A stretch of DNA of 64,000 nt from contig CM039139.1 of assembly GCA_022036555.1 (NCBI GenBank), forward strand, positions 6,352,924 through 6,416,923. Reading direction: 5' to 3'. A program made the position numbers and the translations under genes. Every line of letters starts with the position of its first letter. Positions within the stretch are counted from its first letter, which is position 1. This DNA comes from Microstegium vimineum. Taxonomy: Eukaryota; Streptophyta; Magnoliopsida; Poales; Poaceae. The notes below the pieces were generated by a model that worked only from the letters and a program-made list of their open reading frames with translations, was not told where the DNA came from and ran no database searches. Shown here piece after piece: positions 35,097 to 47,741 of the stretch.

Positions 35097-36609
35097 CGGC
35101 GGCGACGGCTGCTTTGGTTCCCGAGCATGGGTCCTGTCCTTCCCTTGGGTAATGGGTTGTGCACAGCAAGTTCAGAAGTTTCTCAATCTTCATTTTACTG
35201 TTCGTATGGACTGTTGGTACGACTGATTGCCATTGTCCTTGTGCCTCTCATCAAACATCGTTGCTTCCTGAAATGGTTAGGGAAGTCGCCAGGTACATGG
35301 GACAGATCTCTAGCAAATTACAAGTTCGTCAGCACAAGCTGTCATCCTTTTGTCTCACTTCTTAAGCAGCAATATTATAGCGCCAGCTCGTTTATCTGAT
35401 GAAGTGATCATCTGTGATGCGCTATTCGCCTCTAATTTTTATCCCCCCTGCTTTTCCAGAACCTGGGATATTGGTGAAATTCTATTCTATCGGATGGTGG
35501 AAGGTGCAGCTACAATGCGCGAGGAATGGTTCGTTGTCGGGTGTATTTTCGCTAATTCGCTCCCAGAATGTGGAAGAGAAATTGTTCTGAGATTGTGTAG
35601 AGAACTTGTGGCCCCTGGCTATAGGAAAAGAACTAGTGGCTCTGCTGAGATTGCCTGTGGCTGCCTGCTAATTACCCCTAATTTTGTTCAAAAATATTTG
35701 AAGAAGAATTGAATTTCGGAAAAGAAAAATTCTAATAATTCTCCTCTTGTGCTCATATAGTCAGATGCAATTTGGTCGCTGGTCAGGAAAAATATACGCT
35801 TGCTACTCTATTTGCTTCGTTTCTTCGTCATAGCAGATCCCAGACACGGAGAGACCGTAGCAGATCTTGCCAATTGCGTAGCCGGTCTTCCATGCATTTA
35901 TTTCGATGAGGAAAGGTCTATTGTTTCAGCGTTCAATGATAGGGACATCAGGACATGATGACCTGAATCATGGGAGGGTAAGAAACATTTTGCACCCAGC
36001 GTGGCTTTCTTTCCCGTGTTCTGAATGGAACAGGCCTGGACCTAAGAGCACCTTGTTGGTTGTATTCGTATCAATCTACGTGGGTTGCGGCGAATTGAAG
36101 TGAAACTTGACTAATTTTCACTCCAATCCACCCTAACACAGTGGATTGAATGGAATCCGACAGCATCCAAATAATGACTAATGGGTTTCAGTCATAAGCT
36201 CTAGGTGGCGGTGGTCATCTTAGCACAAGTGGCCATGTTTACAGATTCTTCCGTATGCTGTACTTCTGCCGGTGTCCCAAAGGTGACCTGGTCATGTTAC
36301 CTGCGGGTTTCACCATCTTGTTTGAAAGCTTATAAACTGGTCCAGCTAAATTTAGCTAATCCAGGTGCTGCATAGTCCAGTGTACCTGCCGAAGTGCCGA
36401 GAGAACCGTATGAAACGACTCCTTGATGGCCTGATCGAAGTTAGTGGAGTACACAGGCAAAAATCCACCTGCCGCATCCACATGGTTTCCAAGAAAGGTC
36501 TTGCGGCCGCGCGGGTCGGTGGGTGCATGATGAGCCGGCGCGAATTCGGCGTCCCGGGCCTTCTTAAACCCGCGTCTGCGCACGTCGGGGATGATGAGCT
36601 GTCCGCCAG
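35097..36609. other. Probable 3' transcript region and intergenic DNA
   Basis: 35100-35715 probably belongs to the intron and 3' UTR of the DUF3511 gene. The frame at 35350-35712 crosses the possible acceptor at 35459 and has no domain. 35716-36609 shows nothing recognisable up to the Mutator-like element. Confidence 0.4.
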
Positions 36610-36618
36610 GACCTTGGA

Positions 36619-37960
36619 CCCAAATTTTTACAATTTGGCTATTTTTTTAAATTATTTTCACGTTTAGACCCCTGGAGTAACTATTCTCAGAAATGGACCC
36701 TGTGGTCGGCGTCATGCCCCACGGAGCCGAGGTAAGACCCCGAGCTTTGCGACCAGAACCAATGTGGCAGCCGACGTGGCAGAGAGGTCGGCACCGTGGA
36801 GCACGGCGCCGAGCTCGACGCCATATAGCACGGCGCCGAGCTATGTAATACACAAACATATGTGTAGTTCAGTTGATCAAGGGTTGAGATGTTGAGCCTT
36901 TGGTTGTGGGTTCGAATCCAGATTTATACGTTTTGTTATGTTTTTAAGCAATATTTTTTATAGAATACATTTTGTTTATAATTATGAATTAATTTTAATT
37001 ATAAGTAAGTATAATATTTTTATATGATGTATTTATTTAATTATAATTATAATTTAACTAGCTTCCAAACAAAACGATCTGATGTACTTCGCTTCTGATC
37101 CGTCTTTTTTTCAAAAATCTTGAATCGATTTCAGCCGCTGACACTGTCTCGTCGATCACAAGTCACACACACAACACAGGTCAATCACGTCGCACACGCT
37201 GCAGCAGTATCAGCAAGGTGGCACAGAGCATGATGATTGCGCGGTTGAAAATACCCACCCTACTCTAGTAGTAGGAGTATAATACAGTACTGTACTCTGT
37301 ATGTACAGTACTACACCGAGACCGAAGCAGTAGGGCTAGGCATGGATGTTGGTGAATCGACCCGACAGCGGTGCCTCCGGCAGATCGTCATCCCGTCAAC
37401 TCGCACCACTGTTCCGATCGCTCCTTCCCAACGCGACGCGAGCAGCCGTAGCACGCAGGAGGGGGTCCGGCTGGGGCGTTGGCTACAACTTACAGCTAGC
37501 AACGGGCACGCACGCGACCAACTGAATAAATAAATAAATAAATAGTTACTCCATAATTATAATTAAATAAATACATCATATAAAAATATTATACTTACTT
37601 ATAATTAAAATTAATTCATAATTATAAACAAAATGTATTCTATAAAAAATATTACTTAAAAACATAGCAAAATGTATAGATGATCTAGGTTTGAACCCAC
37701 GATTAAAGGCTCAACACCTCAAGCCTCAACCAACTGAACTGCACATGTGTTTATGTATTACATAGCTCTGCGCCGTGCTATATGGCGTCGAGCTGGCGCC
37801 GACCTCCCTGCCACGTCGGCTGCGACGTTGGTTCTGGTCGCAAAGCTCGGCGCCGTGGGGCATGGCACCGACCCCCAAGGTCCATTTCTGGGAATAGTTT
37901 CTCCAGGGTCCAAATGTGAAAATAATTCAAAAAAAAAGGGCTAAATTGTGAAAATTATGG
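36619..37960. mobile_element. Non-autonomous Mutator-like element with ~440-bp TIRs
   Basis: Long inverted repeats lie at about 36619-37075 and 37530-37960. The 9-bp duplication GACCTTGGA is perfect at 36610-36618 and 37961-37969. The left TIR contains CATGCCCCACGGAGCCGAGG and CACGGCGCCGAGCT units that recur inverted on the right. The unique centre (37076-37530) has no transposase. Its GC-rich part, 37320-37525, could be captured host DNA. The TIR organisation parallels the element at 6154-8381 (shared ATTTC-AGAAATGGA-like segment), so the two may be distant relatives. Confidence 0.88.
36860..36925 (+). other. tRNA-like Pol III promoter in the left MULE TIR
   Basis: GTGTAGTTCAGTTGATCAAGG resembles a tRNA D-arm/A-box. 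About 30 bases further lies a perfect B-box GGTTCGAATCC (36909-36919). The spacing suits a tRNA-derived internal promoter. The arms do not fold into a complete cloverleaf by eye, so this is a tRNA-like or SINE-head relic rather than a functional tRNA gene. A mirrored copy sits in the right TIR at about 37680-37745. Confidence 0.55.
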
Positions 37961-37969
37961 GACCTTGGA

Positions 37970-39933
37970 GGAGCCGAGTTCCTCTCTTGCGGTCGTGCCG
38001 TAATGCTGGCTGCTGGAAACCAGGCCAGAACCCAGCCGGAGATACAACCGTGTATACCGCAGTGGCGCAGTCAGCAGGTTTTTCGGCAGTCCTCCACCTT
38101 ATAAATTACAAATTACAAGACATTCTAGAAATTTTGGAGCAAAGTATCATAAATTTAACTAAACTTATGTGATAATATAATAAGATTTATGATGACAATT
38201 AAATATCATTATATTCTTCAGCAATTTTCATAGTATGACTATTTAATATCATAATCTTTTATAAATTTTTTCTATAATTAATGGTTAAACTTGATGCTTT
38301 CAAATTTTTTAAATGTCTTATCATTTGGGTTTGAGGGAGTAATGGGGATGTTTGGATAGCCGCCGCACTTGGCCACACCAACTGTGGCGACGCCACACTT
38401 TTCTGTGGCGATGTTATCGGCCGCCGCAGCTGTGGCAGGATTCCAGTCTGTGAAAAGCTATGGCCGCCAAAACTAATTTATCAACCAAACATCACCGTCG
38501 TATCTGTGGCCGCTCATAAAGTGTGGCGTGGCAAGGGATGGCCGGAAACCAAACGCACCCATACATGTCATTCTCATCCTCAATCTTCATCTTGGCACAA
38601 CGGTGATCCTCCATACCAACCCTTCACTTTCAGACAGATCCTCCATACCAACCCTTCACTTTCAGACTAAATAGTGGACAGTTTTTGCGTTTGCCGGATG
38701 AAACACGAACTGTTGGCAGTTTACGGTACATATAGATCGCATATGATTCTGTCACGCCTGTTACCGTATTGTTGCGTCTCTACTGCATACTACCAAACCA
38801 ACCGGTGGTGGTTGTTCCTTTCCTAGGCGATGCAGACAGCCATCTTTCGAGCAAGCCCAATGGATTCTGGGCGGCTACTGGGTGTCGCGGACTAGACTAC
38901 CCAATGGGCCAACTGTGGACTGGGCTGCAAGATGATGTCGAGTTACAGAATATGACTGAGCTGCAAGATGATGCCGAGTTACAGAATATACAAGGATCAG
39001 CGAGGTGAGAGGCAGTGCATGGGCATCGAACAGATTAGGAAGTCATCTTCTACCTTCATCCCCATCCCCAGTTCTTGCGGCTCTCAACGTCTAGGACCCC
39101 TGTCGTCCCCGCGACCGCCGACGCCCCCTCAACCCGACGTTCCCGCAGTTCCCGGCGCTCGTGGCGTTTCAGTCCTACGAGTCTCACGGCTCCCAGCATC
39201 TCTGGTGTCCGCGCCGCCGCCGTTGCCCCCGCAGCCGCCGTTGCCCCTGCGAACCCTGGTGCCCTCGCGACCTTCAGCACCACCGCAGACACCGTGCTCC
39301 ACGCCCTCAGGTAGGTGCCCCGATGAGACCACTCCTTCCTGCACGCCCGTGTGCTCACGGCAACAGAGCCGTCCCGCTTCCTACCCGTCGTGCCTTCGTG
39401 GCCGACCGGCTCCGTTGGACGCCCTTAGCAGCTTAGTCAGTGCGTCGGCCGCCATCCAGCTGCCCGCGCCGGCGAGCCCCGCAGCCCTCCGCCACTGGTC
39501 CGTTTCTTGATTCGCCGCTGCATTTGCCTCTTCTCTAGTTCTCACTCCAGATTAAGAAGTGACAAAGTTACCGATTCCTTTGTAACTGAAGAGAATTACA
39601 TATTGGTAATGCCATTTTCACGACTTGTTGGTCTATTTCAGTCTAATGTTAGTTGTATTGGTTATGATGCAACTCTGTTCGCTTGAACTACTTTCAGGTT
39701 GTTTCACCTTATTTTAGCTTATTCCCTCTCACATAACACTATGATTTAGCTACAGTTTATTTAAACTTCTCTTGTGTAATAGGTAGCAATCCTGATGATC
39801 CAGTTCTAAGGCATTGTTTCTTATGTAGCATCCAGCAACCCTGAAGGAACTTTTCCATCACTGTTCGCGTCATACTCTCTCCTCTCTACTGGCACAGACA
39901 TTGATGTGAGGAGACCTCTCTGAATTTGGGGTT
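37970..39933. other. Intergenic DNA with decayed Stowaway and small tandem repeats
   Basis: About 38090-38340 is a degraded Stowaway copy (GAGGGAG at 38334-38340, left end lost). A 32-bp unit is repeated at 38605-38636 and 38637-38668. A 36-bp unit is repeated at about 38926-38995, encoding a LQDDVELQNMTE-like 12-mer in an otherwise unrecognised frame (38769-39008). The GC-rich stretch 39050-39510 has overlapping frames on both strands and no recognisable domain. Confidence 0.45.
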
Positions 39934-39938
39934 GTATT

Positions 39939-40191
39939 TGTTAAGAATCGGCCTATGCATTTTCCCCTTCTCGATCAAAAAAAGAGACGTGTAGAAGTTG
40001 TAGATAGATCTCGTATCCCTCTCTCAATCCTCAGGAACAACACAAAAGAACACGAGGGAGACAATATTGTGGAACTTGTATTCTCTCTTCTTTATTATAG
40101 ATGGGTACAAGTTCTTTTATATAGTCTTAACCCTTCAGGGGTATATTTGGTATGAGCCCATAATTATCCGTAGGGTTATTGTTTCTCAACA
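39939..40191 (-). repeat. 3' LTR of the copia element
   Basis: 253 bp, on the downstream side for the minus-strand element and adjoining the polypurine tract at 40191-40205. Confidence 0.9.
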
Positions 40192-43100
40192 CTCCCCCTT
40201 GGGCGAATACCGTGATCAACTCATGTCTCATTAAAAATCCTAAAAAATAGTGGGAAAAATATGGAGAAAGAGTACATAGTGCCGCTAGATATATTGCACT
40301 TGTTGCCTCACTAAAAACCATTATGAGAAACTTCTGGAAAACTCATTTATGGAAAAAAGAGTACAACGGTTGTCTTCAAGACATTTTATAACCTTCAGGA
40401 TTATAAATTTCAGGATCTTCTGGACCTAGTTTTAAGGGCAATTCAGGGCGATCTCCCCCTGAACTTTGCAAGTTTCTGAGTCGTCTAATACCAATACCAT
40501 GAATACATTTTCTGAATGCAGTAGCTGGTAAAGACTTAGTGAACAAATCTGCTACATTGTCACATGACTAGACTTTCAAGATATTTATCTCACACCCTGC
40601 TTCTGGAGTTCGTGAGTATAGAAAAATTTAGGAGATATATGTTTAGTCATATTACTCTTAATATAGACCATTTGCATTTGTGCAACACATGCTGCATTAT
40701 CCTTATAAATAATGGTGAGGTATCAACGGTACTAAGACCACATGACTTCTGGATATGGTTAGTCATCCGTCGTAGCCAATCAATCTTAGGTCCTGATTCT
40801 TCGGGAAATATAGACCGAGATCTTGGGTGCCATTTATATATCTAAGTATTGTTTTAACTCCTTCTGGGATGATTCTAAATTCTTCAAAAAACCTTTATCT
40901 TCAATACATAATAAAACATCACAAGTTTATATTTCTAGCATAATGGGGAAGTATTGCTAGTAGCACCAAAATACCATATAGGTTTTTAAAGAGGATACTA
41001 CAATTCCAAATCTTCAGGTGGAGAACACATTATATCACAAGTACACATACATATACTTTTGTTCATTTGAGTTCCTCTTTTCATTCTTATATCTCGGGTC
41101 TCACATGGATCTTTATTCCTTCTAGGGAATTCATTTATTTGGTGCATTCAGACTATGACCATATATTCCTTCAAGGAAAAATCTTCAGGGTTGATAATAT
41201 TGGTACGAGATTTTGATGTTGCTCTCCATAGATTTTCAGAATCCAATAACTGCATATTTAAGTTCATGCCATTAGCCGGATTCATTGTATAACGGAACAT
41301 ATTTTGTAAAACTTCTGTCGGAATTGGTCTCTATTAAGACCTTTTGAACCATCGCTTTTCACCACCTTTTATTTCAATGAAGACCCATAATTATCCGAAC
41401 ATCAAGTTCAAGATATTCATTTAGCGATTTTTGGTTCAACCTCAATTGCATGTTTCATTTGACCCGATACGAGCTTCAAGCACTCTTGCCATGGACTTTA
41501 TTCCGGATTCGGTTTCTCACAAAAGAGACTCATCTAGCAATTATAGAGGTAAACAAGTGTCGACACATTTTTTTCCAACTTAATAACAATCTTTGTTATT
41601 TCCCAAAACGATAGATCCATTATTGTTCCATATTCCTAGCTTTATATTACACGCGCATTGCCAGGATTTTCATCTCCAGGATGAACCTCATCGGGAGGTA
41701 ACTCACCAACTGGGTGATTTCTCTACAGGAGGAATAGAGGAGTTTTATCACACATAGTGTGAATTTGTTTTATGAGCATATGCTTGTGACTTAGGCCTCT
41801 AGATCTTAATTGCAGGCGTCCCCGCATAATTTGATCAAAATGCCAAGGTCAAGTGGATATGAAATTAATCCCGGGTATATCCACATCTACTTCGGGTAGA
41901 AGCATCCATTTAGATTTTAAACAATCTAGTTCCTCCTCATAGATATAAAAATTAACTGGCATAGCTCCATGCTATATAATACATGAGTTTTTGTATTTGT
42001 GTGTTTTGATCCATAAATATCAAAGAATTTCATAAAATGGGCATTCATCTCCCCCTAATGTCGAGATATTCAATAACCTACTAAAAATCTCCATTTACCA
42101 ACTTCTAGTGGTATATATATGTATGCTTTAGTGGTGATTCATTTGGGAAATATTACACACTTTAATATTAGGGGTTGATGTATGTAGTGAGCTTGGACTT
42201 TATTAATGCAGTTGCATGAATTTCTTCTACAGGAGTATACTCAACTTCTTGTTAAATTCACAACTTCTGGTGAATTATAAACTTTTATTTTACAAGTTCT
42301 TAGTTCAACAAATACATATGCAACCTTCTTGACTTAACATATAGTTATTGATGTAATTCATAACCTGTCCATAACAATCCTTCTGAGACCAATGCTCACC
42401 AATTGTTGTATAATTGACAATCAATTTGTCCATTATATATATTGACCTTCGAGGTCATATGCATGGAAAAAAGAAACAATTAGTTGTGGCATTGCGCTTT
42501 CAGGTGCGTTAAGGTTGATGTGCATAAGTATGATATCAAGAATATGGCATTCAACCATGGTTTCCAAGCAGATGTCTTGGATGCAGAATTACTTCATAAT
42601 TCAACTTTTTTTTATTGCCCAAAAATTTGAACCAATTACTCGTACCATATAGAAAAAATGGATCATTAATTATATTCATTGCAACATATTTCATGTTCCA
42701 TATTAACTTGGATCAATTCATTGTTCAGCATGAAAAGAAGCTCTCAAAATAGAACAGATAAGACCAAGAAAAAAATATTTTAATGCAAAGTCATTGAATT
42801 ATGAAAAAAACTACTCCCTATCGAGAGCAACAATGACCAATATCCTGGGATAGACTCTCAACTGATAGCGCAACTTTTATAGGTAAAAATACATTTAAGA
42901 CATACGTAGCTGTCAAGATCCAATTGGTCTTTCAGATCTTAGGATAACTACGATAATTGATTAAAATAAATATTAGCTTCAAGCTATACTTTGACATGGG
43001 ATTCATACATGTTTCCTGTTTTCCATCTTCTGGTAGTTGGCAGACATATCTTAATAAATTAGGTGTGGTGTGACGTATACTAGACTCTAGCTAGTATATT

Positions 43101-44720
43101 ATTGAGTAGTCACTCCACCCATATCAGCCGATTTATATTACAAATAGATAATACAATGGTTTCCCGCTATGATGCTAACTATCATTTCAGAGATCGTGGG
43201 TACCTCTAATTCTGAGTTTCGATGTGCACTTCAGGACTTCAATAGTCCAAGAAAGGACATGAATATTCTTCATCGGGAAGAAGTATTGTGCTTTCGCACT
43301 AACCAAGAAAAATCTCAGAATATTAATCAATTTCATATTTTTATAGCAACTTCTTGTTGCCAAGGGAAAGTATTATCTATTAGCTTAAAGTTACAAAATA
43401 GGATAACACCTCATACTTGTTCTGCAGCAAAGAAACAAGGGCACACATGGTGACTTAAGGTCTTATGTTGACCCAACTAATCATGTTTGACAATTATACC
43501 TGACAGGGTATTAGCTCTCCTCCAGGGAAAATACAAAATGAATCCCAAATTAAGATGTTTAACATACCAACAAGTCTTATGCAATGGTTTTTCTTCATGT
43601 TACTTCGGTAAATAAACCAAAGCAAAAGAAAGCGTTAGAGAGAGAGAAAAAATGGTCTTCTAAATCATACGTGTTTCATTTATTTCCCATTGTTTTTCAA
43701 GCATACATGCTTTTCTTTCTAGGCTATTTATATTGGTCTTATGATAATACTTCGGGATTATATAATCCATAGAAAACATAATCATACATATGAATATTGC
43801 AAAGACAATATCAAATTAATATGAAAAACTTCCAAGGGGTTAATCTAGTTTAACATAAAATTTATGGAAGCACGTAAACCTAGAAAGTTCAGCTTCTTGA
43901 TTATAGATTGGAAAAACATAATATTCAAATTAATTATTACTCTAAAAGAGACACATTATGTCCAAATTATAAAATATTTGCATAAAATACCACTACCATA
44001 AATATTCCTGCTATTATATTTGACTTCAGTTTTTTTAATAGCAAAAATATATATATGTCATATGCTCAAGCTCATAAACAAGATATTGCCACAAAAATAA
44101 ACCTTCAAGGCTTTTCAAACACATAAAAGAGCTACATGACAGCACAACCATCTAAATTTACGTGCACCAATCGTAGGGACGACAATTACCACACTACGAT
44201 GGATTGATTGCATTGAACCACGTTATGAGCATATCGAGGAAAGATGGTGTTGCCGCAACAGGCGACGACGAGGTTGCACCACCGTAGTGGAGAGTAAGTG
44301 CATATTGGCCACTTAACGATGGTATGCGAGTAGCACAAGCCGAACAATGACAGCTTTAGGCATCACGCTTCAGGCGGTGTGGTTCCAGTACAACGGTAGT
44401 GAGAGCATTATGCCTTCCAGGCCTAGTACGAGCTATGCTAATTAAAAAAACCTATGTAATATCCCACCGCGTAAAATACGTGACATGAACTGCAGATGCC
44501 ATATAGGATTACAAAGTCATGACAACAGTATGCTTCAGGCATCCGACACCAGCCACCGTGAAGGCATGGATGGACAGCAAAGTCTCGCGTGTTGCGAGAT
44601 CAAGATGACATCGAGCCATGTAAAAAAAATCAATCTAGGATTACCAAAATCAAATAGATGTTGATTTAATGACAAACAAATTATGAACGACTCATCCAGT
44701 TGGAAGAGTTGCGAATAACA

Positions 44721-44989
44721 TGTTAAGAATTGACCTTTGCACGGATCACCAAATCCGTTTTCTCCTTCCCGATCCCAAGAAAGGGACGTGTAGAAGTTGT
44801 AGATAGATCTCGTATCCCTCTCCCAATTCTCAGGAACAACACAAAATAACACGCGGAAGACAATATTGTGGAACTTGTATTCTCTCTTCTTCATTATAGA
44901 TGGGTACAGATTCCTTTATATAGTCTTAACCCTTCAGGGTATATTTGGTATGAGCCCATAATTATCCGTAGGGTTATTGTTTCTCAATA
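44721..44989 (-). repeat. 5' LTR of the copia element
   Basis: 269 bp, matching 39939-40191 over most of its length, with an extra ~12-16 bases near 44742-44760. No standard initiator-Met primer-binding site is visible next to it. Confidence 0.88.
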
Positions 44990-44994
44990 GTATT

Positions 44995-47340
44995 TTGGTG
45001 AAACCCTATCTTCTAATAACGAATGTGCATGAGACACCGCGGTAGCGGATCGTGCCACGTCGCCCATTTACCCGCAAACCGTTGGATCGAGCCAGCTTGC
45101 GATATAGACCATCTGATTACGGTTTGGGTCGGGTCTGCTACTTGCTTTAGTCGTTGATCCAATTCCAGTCGTCTTGAACCTTCTCGGGCCGCGGTGGGGT
45201 TCCGCCTGCTCATCCCCGAATTCCCCGTGACCCCTCCTCGCAGTAGCGGCCCAGCCCCCACGCGTCGTAGTGGCGAGTCCCGCGGTAGCGGTCGTGACCG
45301 TGAGCTATCAGAGCGGGCAGCGGAGCAAAGCAGAGCAACAATGGCGACATAGGAATCCACGGGTGGAGGCCCCCGCTGCAACCTTAGGTTCGATCGACGT
45401 TGTAGCCTGTCGCGACGGCTTCGTAGTCTGCCCACACGCGCGCCACCGTGCACCGAGAGTCCACCGAGCTCGTGTCGGTGAAGTCGCGTGCCGGCCGGAG
45501 GCCAGCCGCGCCCACGCCGGGGAGCAACCGCGACGTGCCCACCTTGTCGACCTGCCAGGGCCAGGGCCCACGACGTGGCAGCTTGCGAGACGCGAGCCAA
45601 GGTCAGGGATCGTCTTCCGACCACCATCAATCTCTATTGCCTGGTAGATGTCAATATGGAGGCCGCACACATATATTTGATAATATGCCCGTGAGGATAT
45701 CCTGTTATCCTGGTGAATGCAAACAGTGCTTATTTCTTCTTCCATTATATATACGTGTTTTATTAAATGCAAGTGAACAAGATGTGTTCATCTGTGCAAG
45801 GATATCAAGCATTAATTCGACATTGGAGTAGAATTTCTACCACAAACCTATTGGAAGTGTAAGAAGAATATGATGGCACATGTTTGCCGTGTCATTGTAT
45901 AACACTTTCTATTTTACTCCCTTGTTGGTTAACTCGGATCTCCCTTTATTTTAATTGTGAAGCTAAACGCAGAATGAAAAACAAAGATTATAGAGGACAT
46001 TGCTGCATTACTATCGCAAGACATTTTTGTTTTGCTTTCTAGAATGCACAACAGGATCAGAGAACTGGTATGGTTTATGATTCAGGGTATTCTATGTGCC
46101 ATTTGGGAACTGTACTATTGATGTGGTCAGTTCAATTTACTTCTCATTGACTGTTCTTAAATAATCAATCAGACTGGCAGAACTTGGACATGTGTTTATT
46201 TAAATAAAAAACAATTCCATCAAGGTTAGCATTATTTTCCTTTTTCCTCTAAAAGAATTGATTTATTCAAATCTGAAAGCACTATATATCTGGTTAAGAA
46301 CCAGTTTAACAACAGTCTGAACATGTAACATTTTACATCTCAGTTTGTCTTCCAAAATCTAAACCTTGCATAAATATACATAGCAGTAAGCAATGTTCAT
46401 CCATGGTAGTCATCATGAGGAAAGAACATTTATGTTAGGCTCTTATATAACCATACGTCCATACAAGGTTAAAAAATTGAATAAACTTTTCTTTTACAAT
46501 TCTATTATACATAGCATTTCTAATTTAGCATTGCTATCCAATTAGCTGTGCCAATCAATTCAATTTGTTTAGCTTAGCTTAGGAGATGCAATCTAACTAA
46601 AATGAACCCCCTTCCTTTGCAGGGCCGCACAATCTCAAAAACTTTTGGGTTGATGGCTTGATGCATGAGATTCAAAATTTTCTCAACCCAAAAGTTGCTG
46701 GCGACAAAGAGCTTTGAAAGTCTAATTATTTATTTACTTTCAATGACTAAAGAGCTTATGATAGCAGATCACATGGTTTGTATGTGCAAATACTACCTTC
46801 ATGTTTACAACGGTAAAAAAAATTGTGTTTAACATCCTTTCAGAAGAATCACAATGCTTTAGCTTTTAATCTTTTCATGTTTTCTACCTGAGCCAAATCA
46901 AGGCGTTCTCTACTTACACAATTGAACTTTTACCAATAGTTTTTAATTACATCAAGCTTGTTAATAAAATCATAGATTTTGAATGATAAAGATGACCCAT
47001 TTTTTTTACAAAAATGCATGGAATTGTTTTTTTAAGGTCCAGCCCATCTATAAGAAACTGATCAGTGAAATGCTTCCATTTTAGCATTTATAGTAGTTCA
47101 ATAAGGCCATAACTCAAGATATCAATGTTCAGAGTCATATATTCTAGAAAACACATACAAAAGGACGTATGTTCCATATACGACATACACGCATTAACAC
47201 ATACAAAAGGACATATGTTCTAAATAATATAGTTGAACATAATTACTATAAGTTAATATGTGTAATAATATGCTGGCACAAGCCGTTCCACTGGTTCAGG
47301 TCATGCCTTCATGGGCTGGTGGCATGCTGAATAGGCTTCA
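44995..47340. other. Intergenic DNA with a GC island
   Basis: 45010-45650 is GC-rich and open on both strands (up to 205 codons on the minus strand) but has no recognisable domain. 45840-47340 is AT-rich. A perfect 14-bp inverted repeat (AACTTTTGGGTTGA, 46640-46653, and its complement at 46683-46696) lies in it. Confidence 0.4.
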
Positions 47341-47399
47341 TTTTCAGGCTTTCAGCCCAGCCCGCAACAACCCCATCGCTGTAAAAAAAAAAAAAATCT

Positions 47400-47741
47400 C
47401 ACGCGCCGCACTTGCATGGTCGCGTCTCCTCTCGGCCTCGGCGGTCGCTGGTCCGCGCCTCGGCTGCTCCTCGCCTGCTCGCCGCGTCGCCCCTCCTGGT
47501 TCCTGCTCCGCCGCCCCTCTGCTGTCTGACTGGCTCCGAGCTCCGGCTCCGCCGCTCCGGTTCGCCCGCCCGAAACCCTAAACAGGGACAGGGAGCCGCC
47601 GAGCCAGGAGCAGCCGAGGCCGAGCAGGCCCCAGCCGGCCGCCGCAGCCCCAGGCGGCCAGGCTCCGCAGCCCACTCCAGCAGCAGCCTGCACTCCCTGC
47701 AGGGCAGTGTAGACTGGGCAGCGCCCAGGCCAGGCCCCAGG
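47400..47741 (+). promoter_or_regulatory. APC11: Probable 5'-UTR exon of APC11 with a telo-box
   Basis: A GC-rich block ends at CCCCAGG|GTGAGA (donor at 47742) and contains AAACCCTAAA at 47573-47582, the telo-box common near transcript starts of plant cell-cycle and translation genes. The matching acceptor would be CATGCCAG ending about 48158, just before the APC11 start codon. The open frames in this block run on both strands and are not protein-like. Confidence 0.5.

Larger units (their letters stand above)
39939..44989 (-). mobile_element. Ty1/copia LTR retrotransposon, complete but decayed
   Basis: LTRs at 39939-40191 and 44721-44989 begin TGTTAAGAAT and end TTCTCAACA/TTCTCAATA on the + strand. 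A perfect 5-bp duplication GTATT flanks the whole (39934-39938 and 44990-44994). A polypurine tract (CGCCCAAGGGGGAG on the minus strand) adjoins the 40191 end, which fixes the orientation as minus. The RNase H end of pol is readable on the minus strand at 40380-40860, including ADLFTKSLPA (40561-40524) and NAACVAQMQ, but with stops and an apparent internal deletion. The rest, about 40860-44700, shows no recognisable gag, protease, integrase or reverse transcriptase by eye. The LTRs differ from each other by many substitutions and small indels, implying an old insertion. Confidence 0.92.

Noticed and set aside
36860..36925. Functional tRNA gene
   Set aside because: Has A- and B-box similarity, but no convincing acceptor stem pairing or complete cloverleaf by eye.
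38341..38565. MITE with GGGGATGTTTGG and CAAACGCACCC edges
   Set aside because: The ends are similar to MITE termini but no target duplication and poor pairing beyond the ends.
45013..45630. 205-codon minus frame
   Set aside because: GC-rich DNA open on both strands, arginine-rich, no domain.
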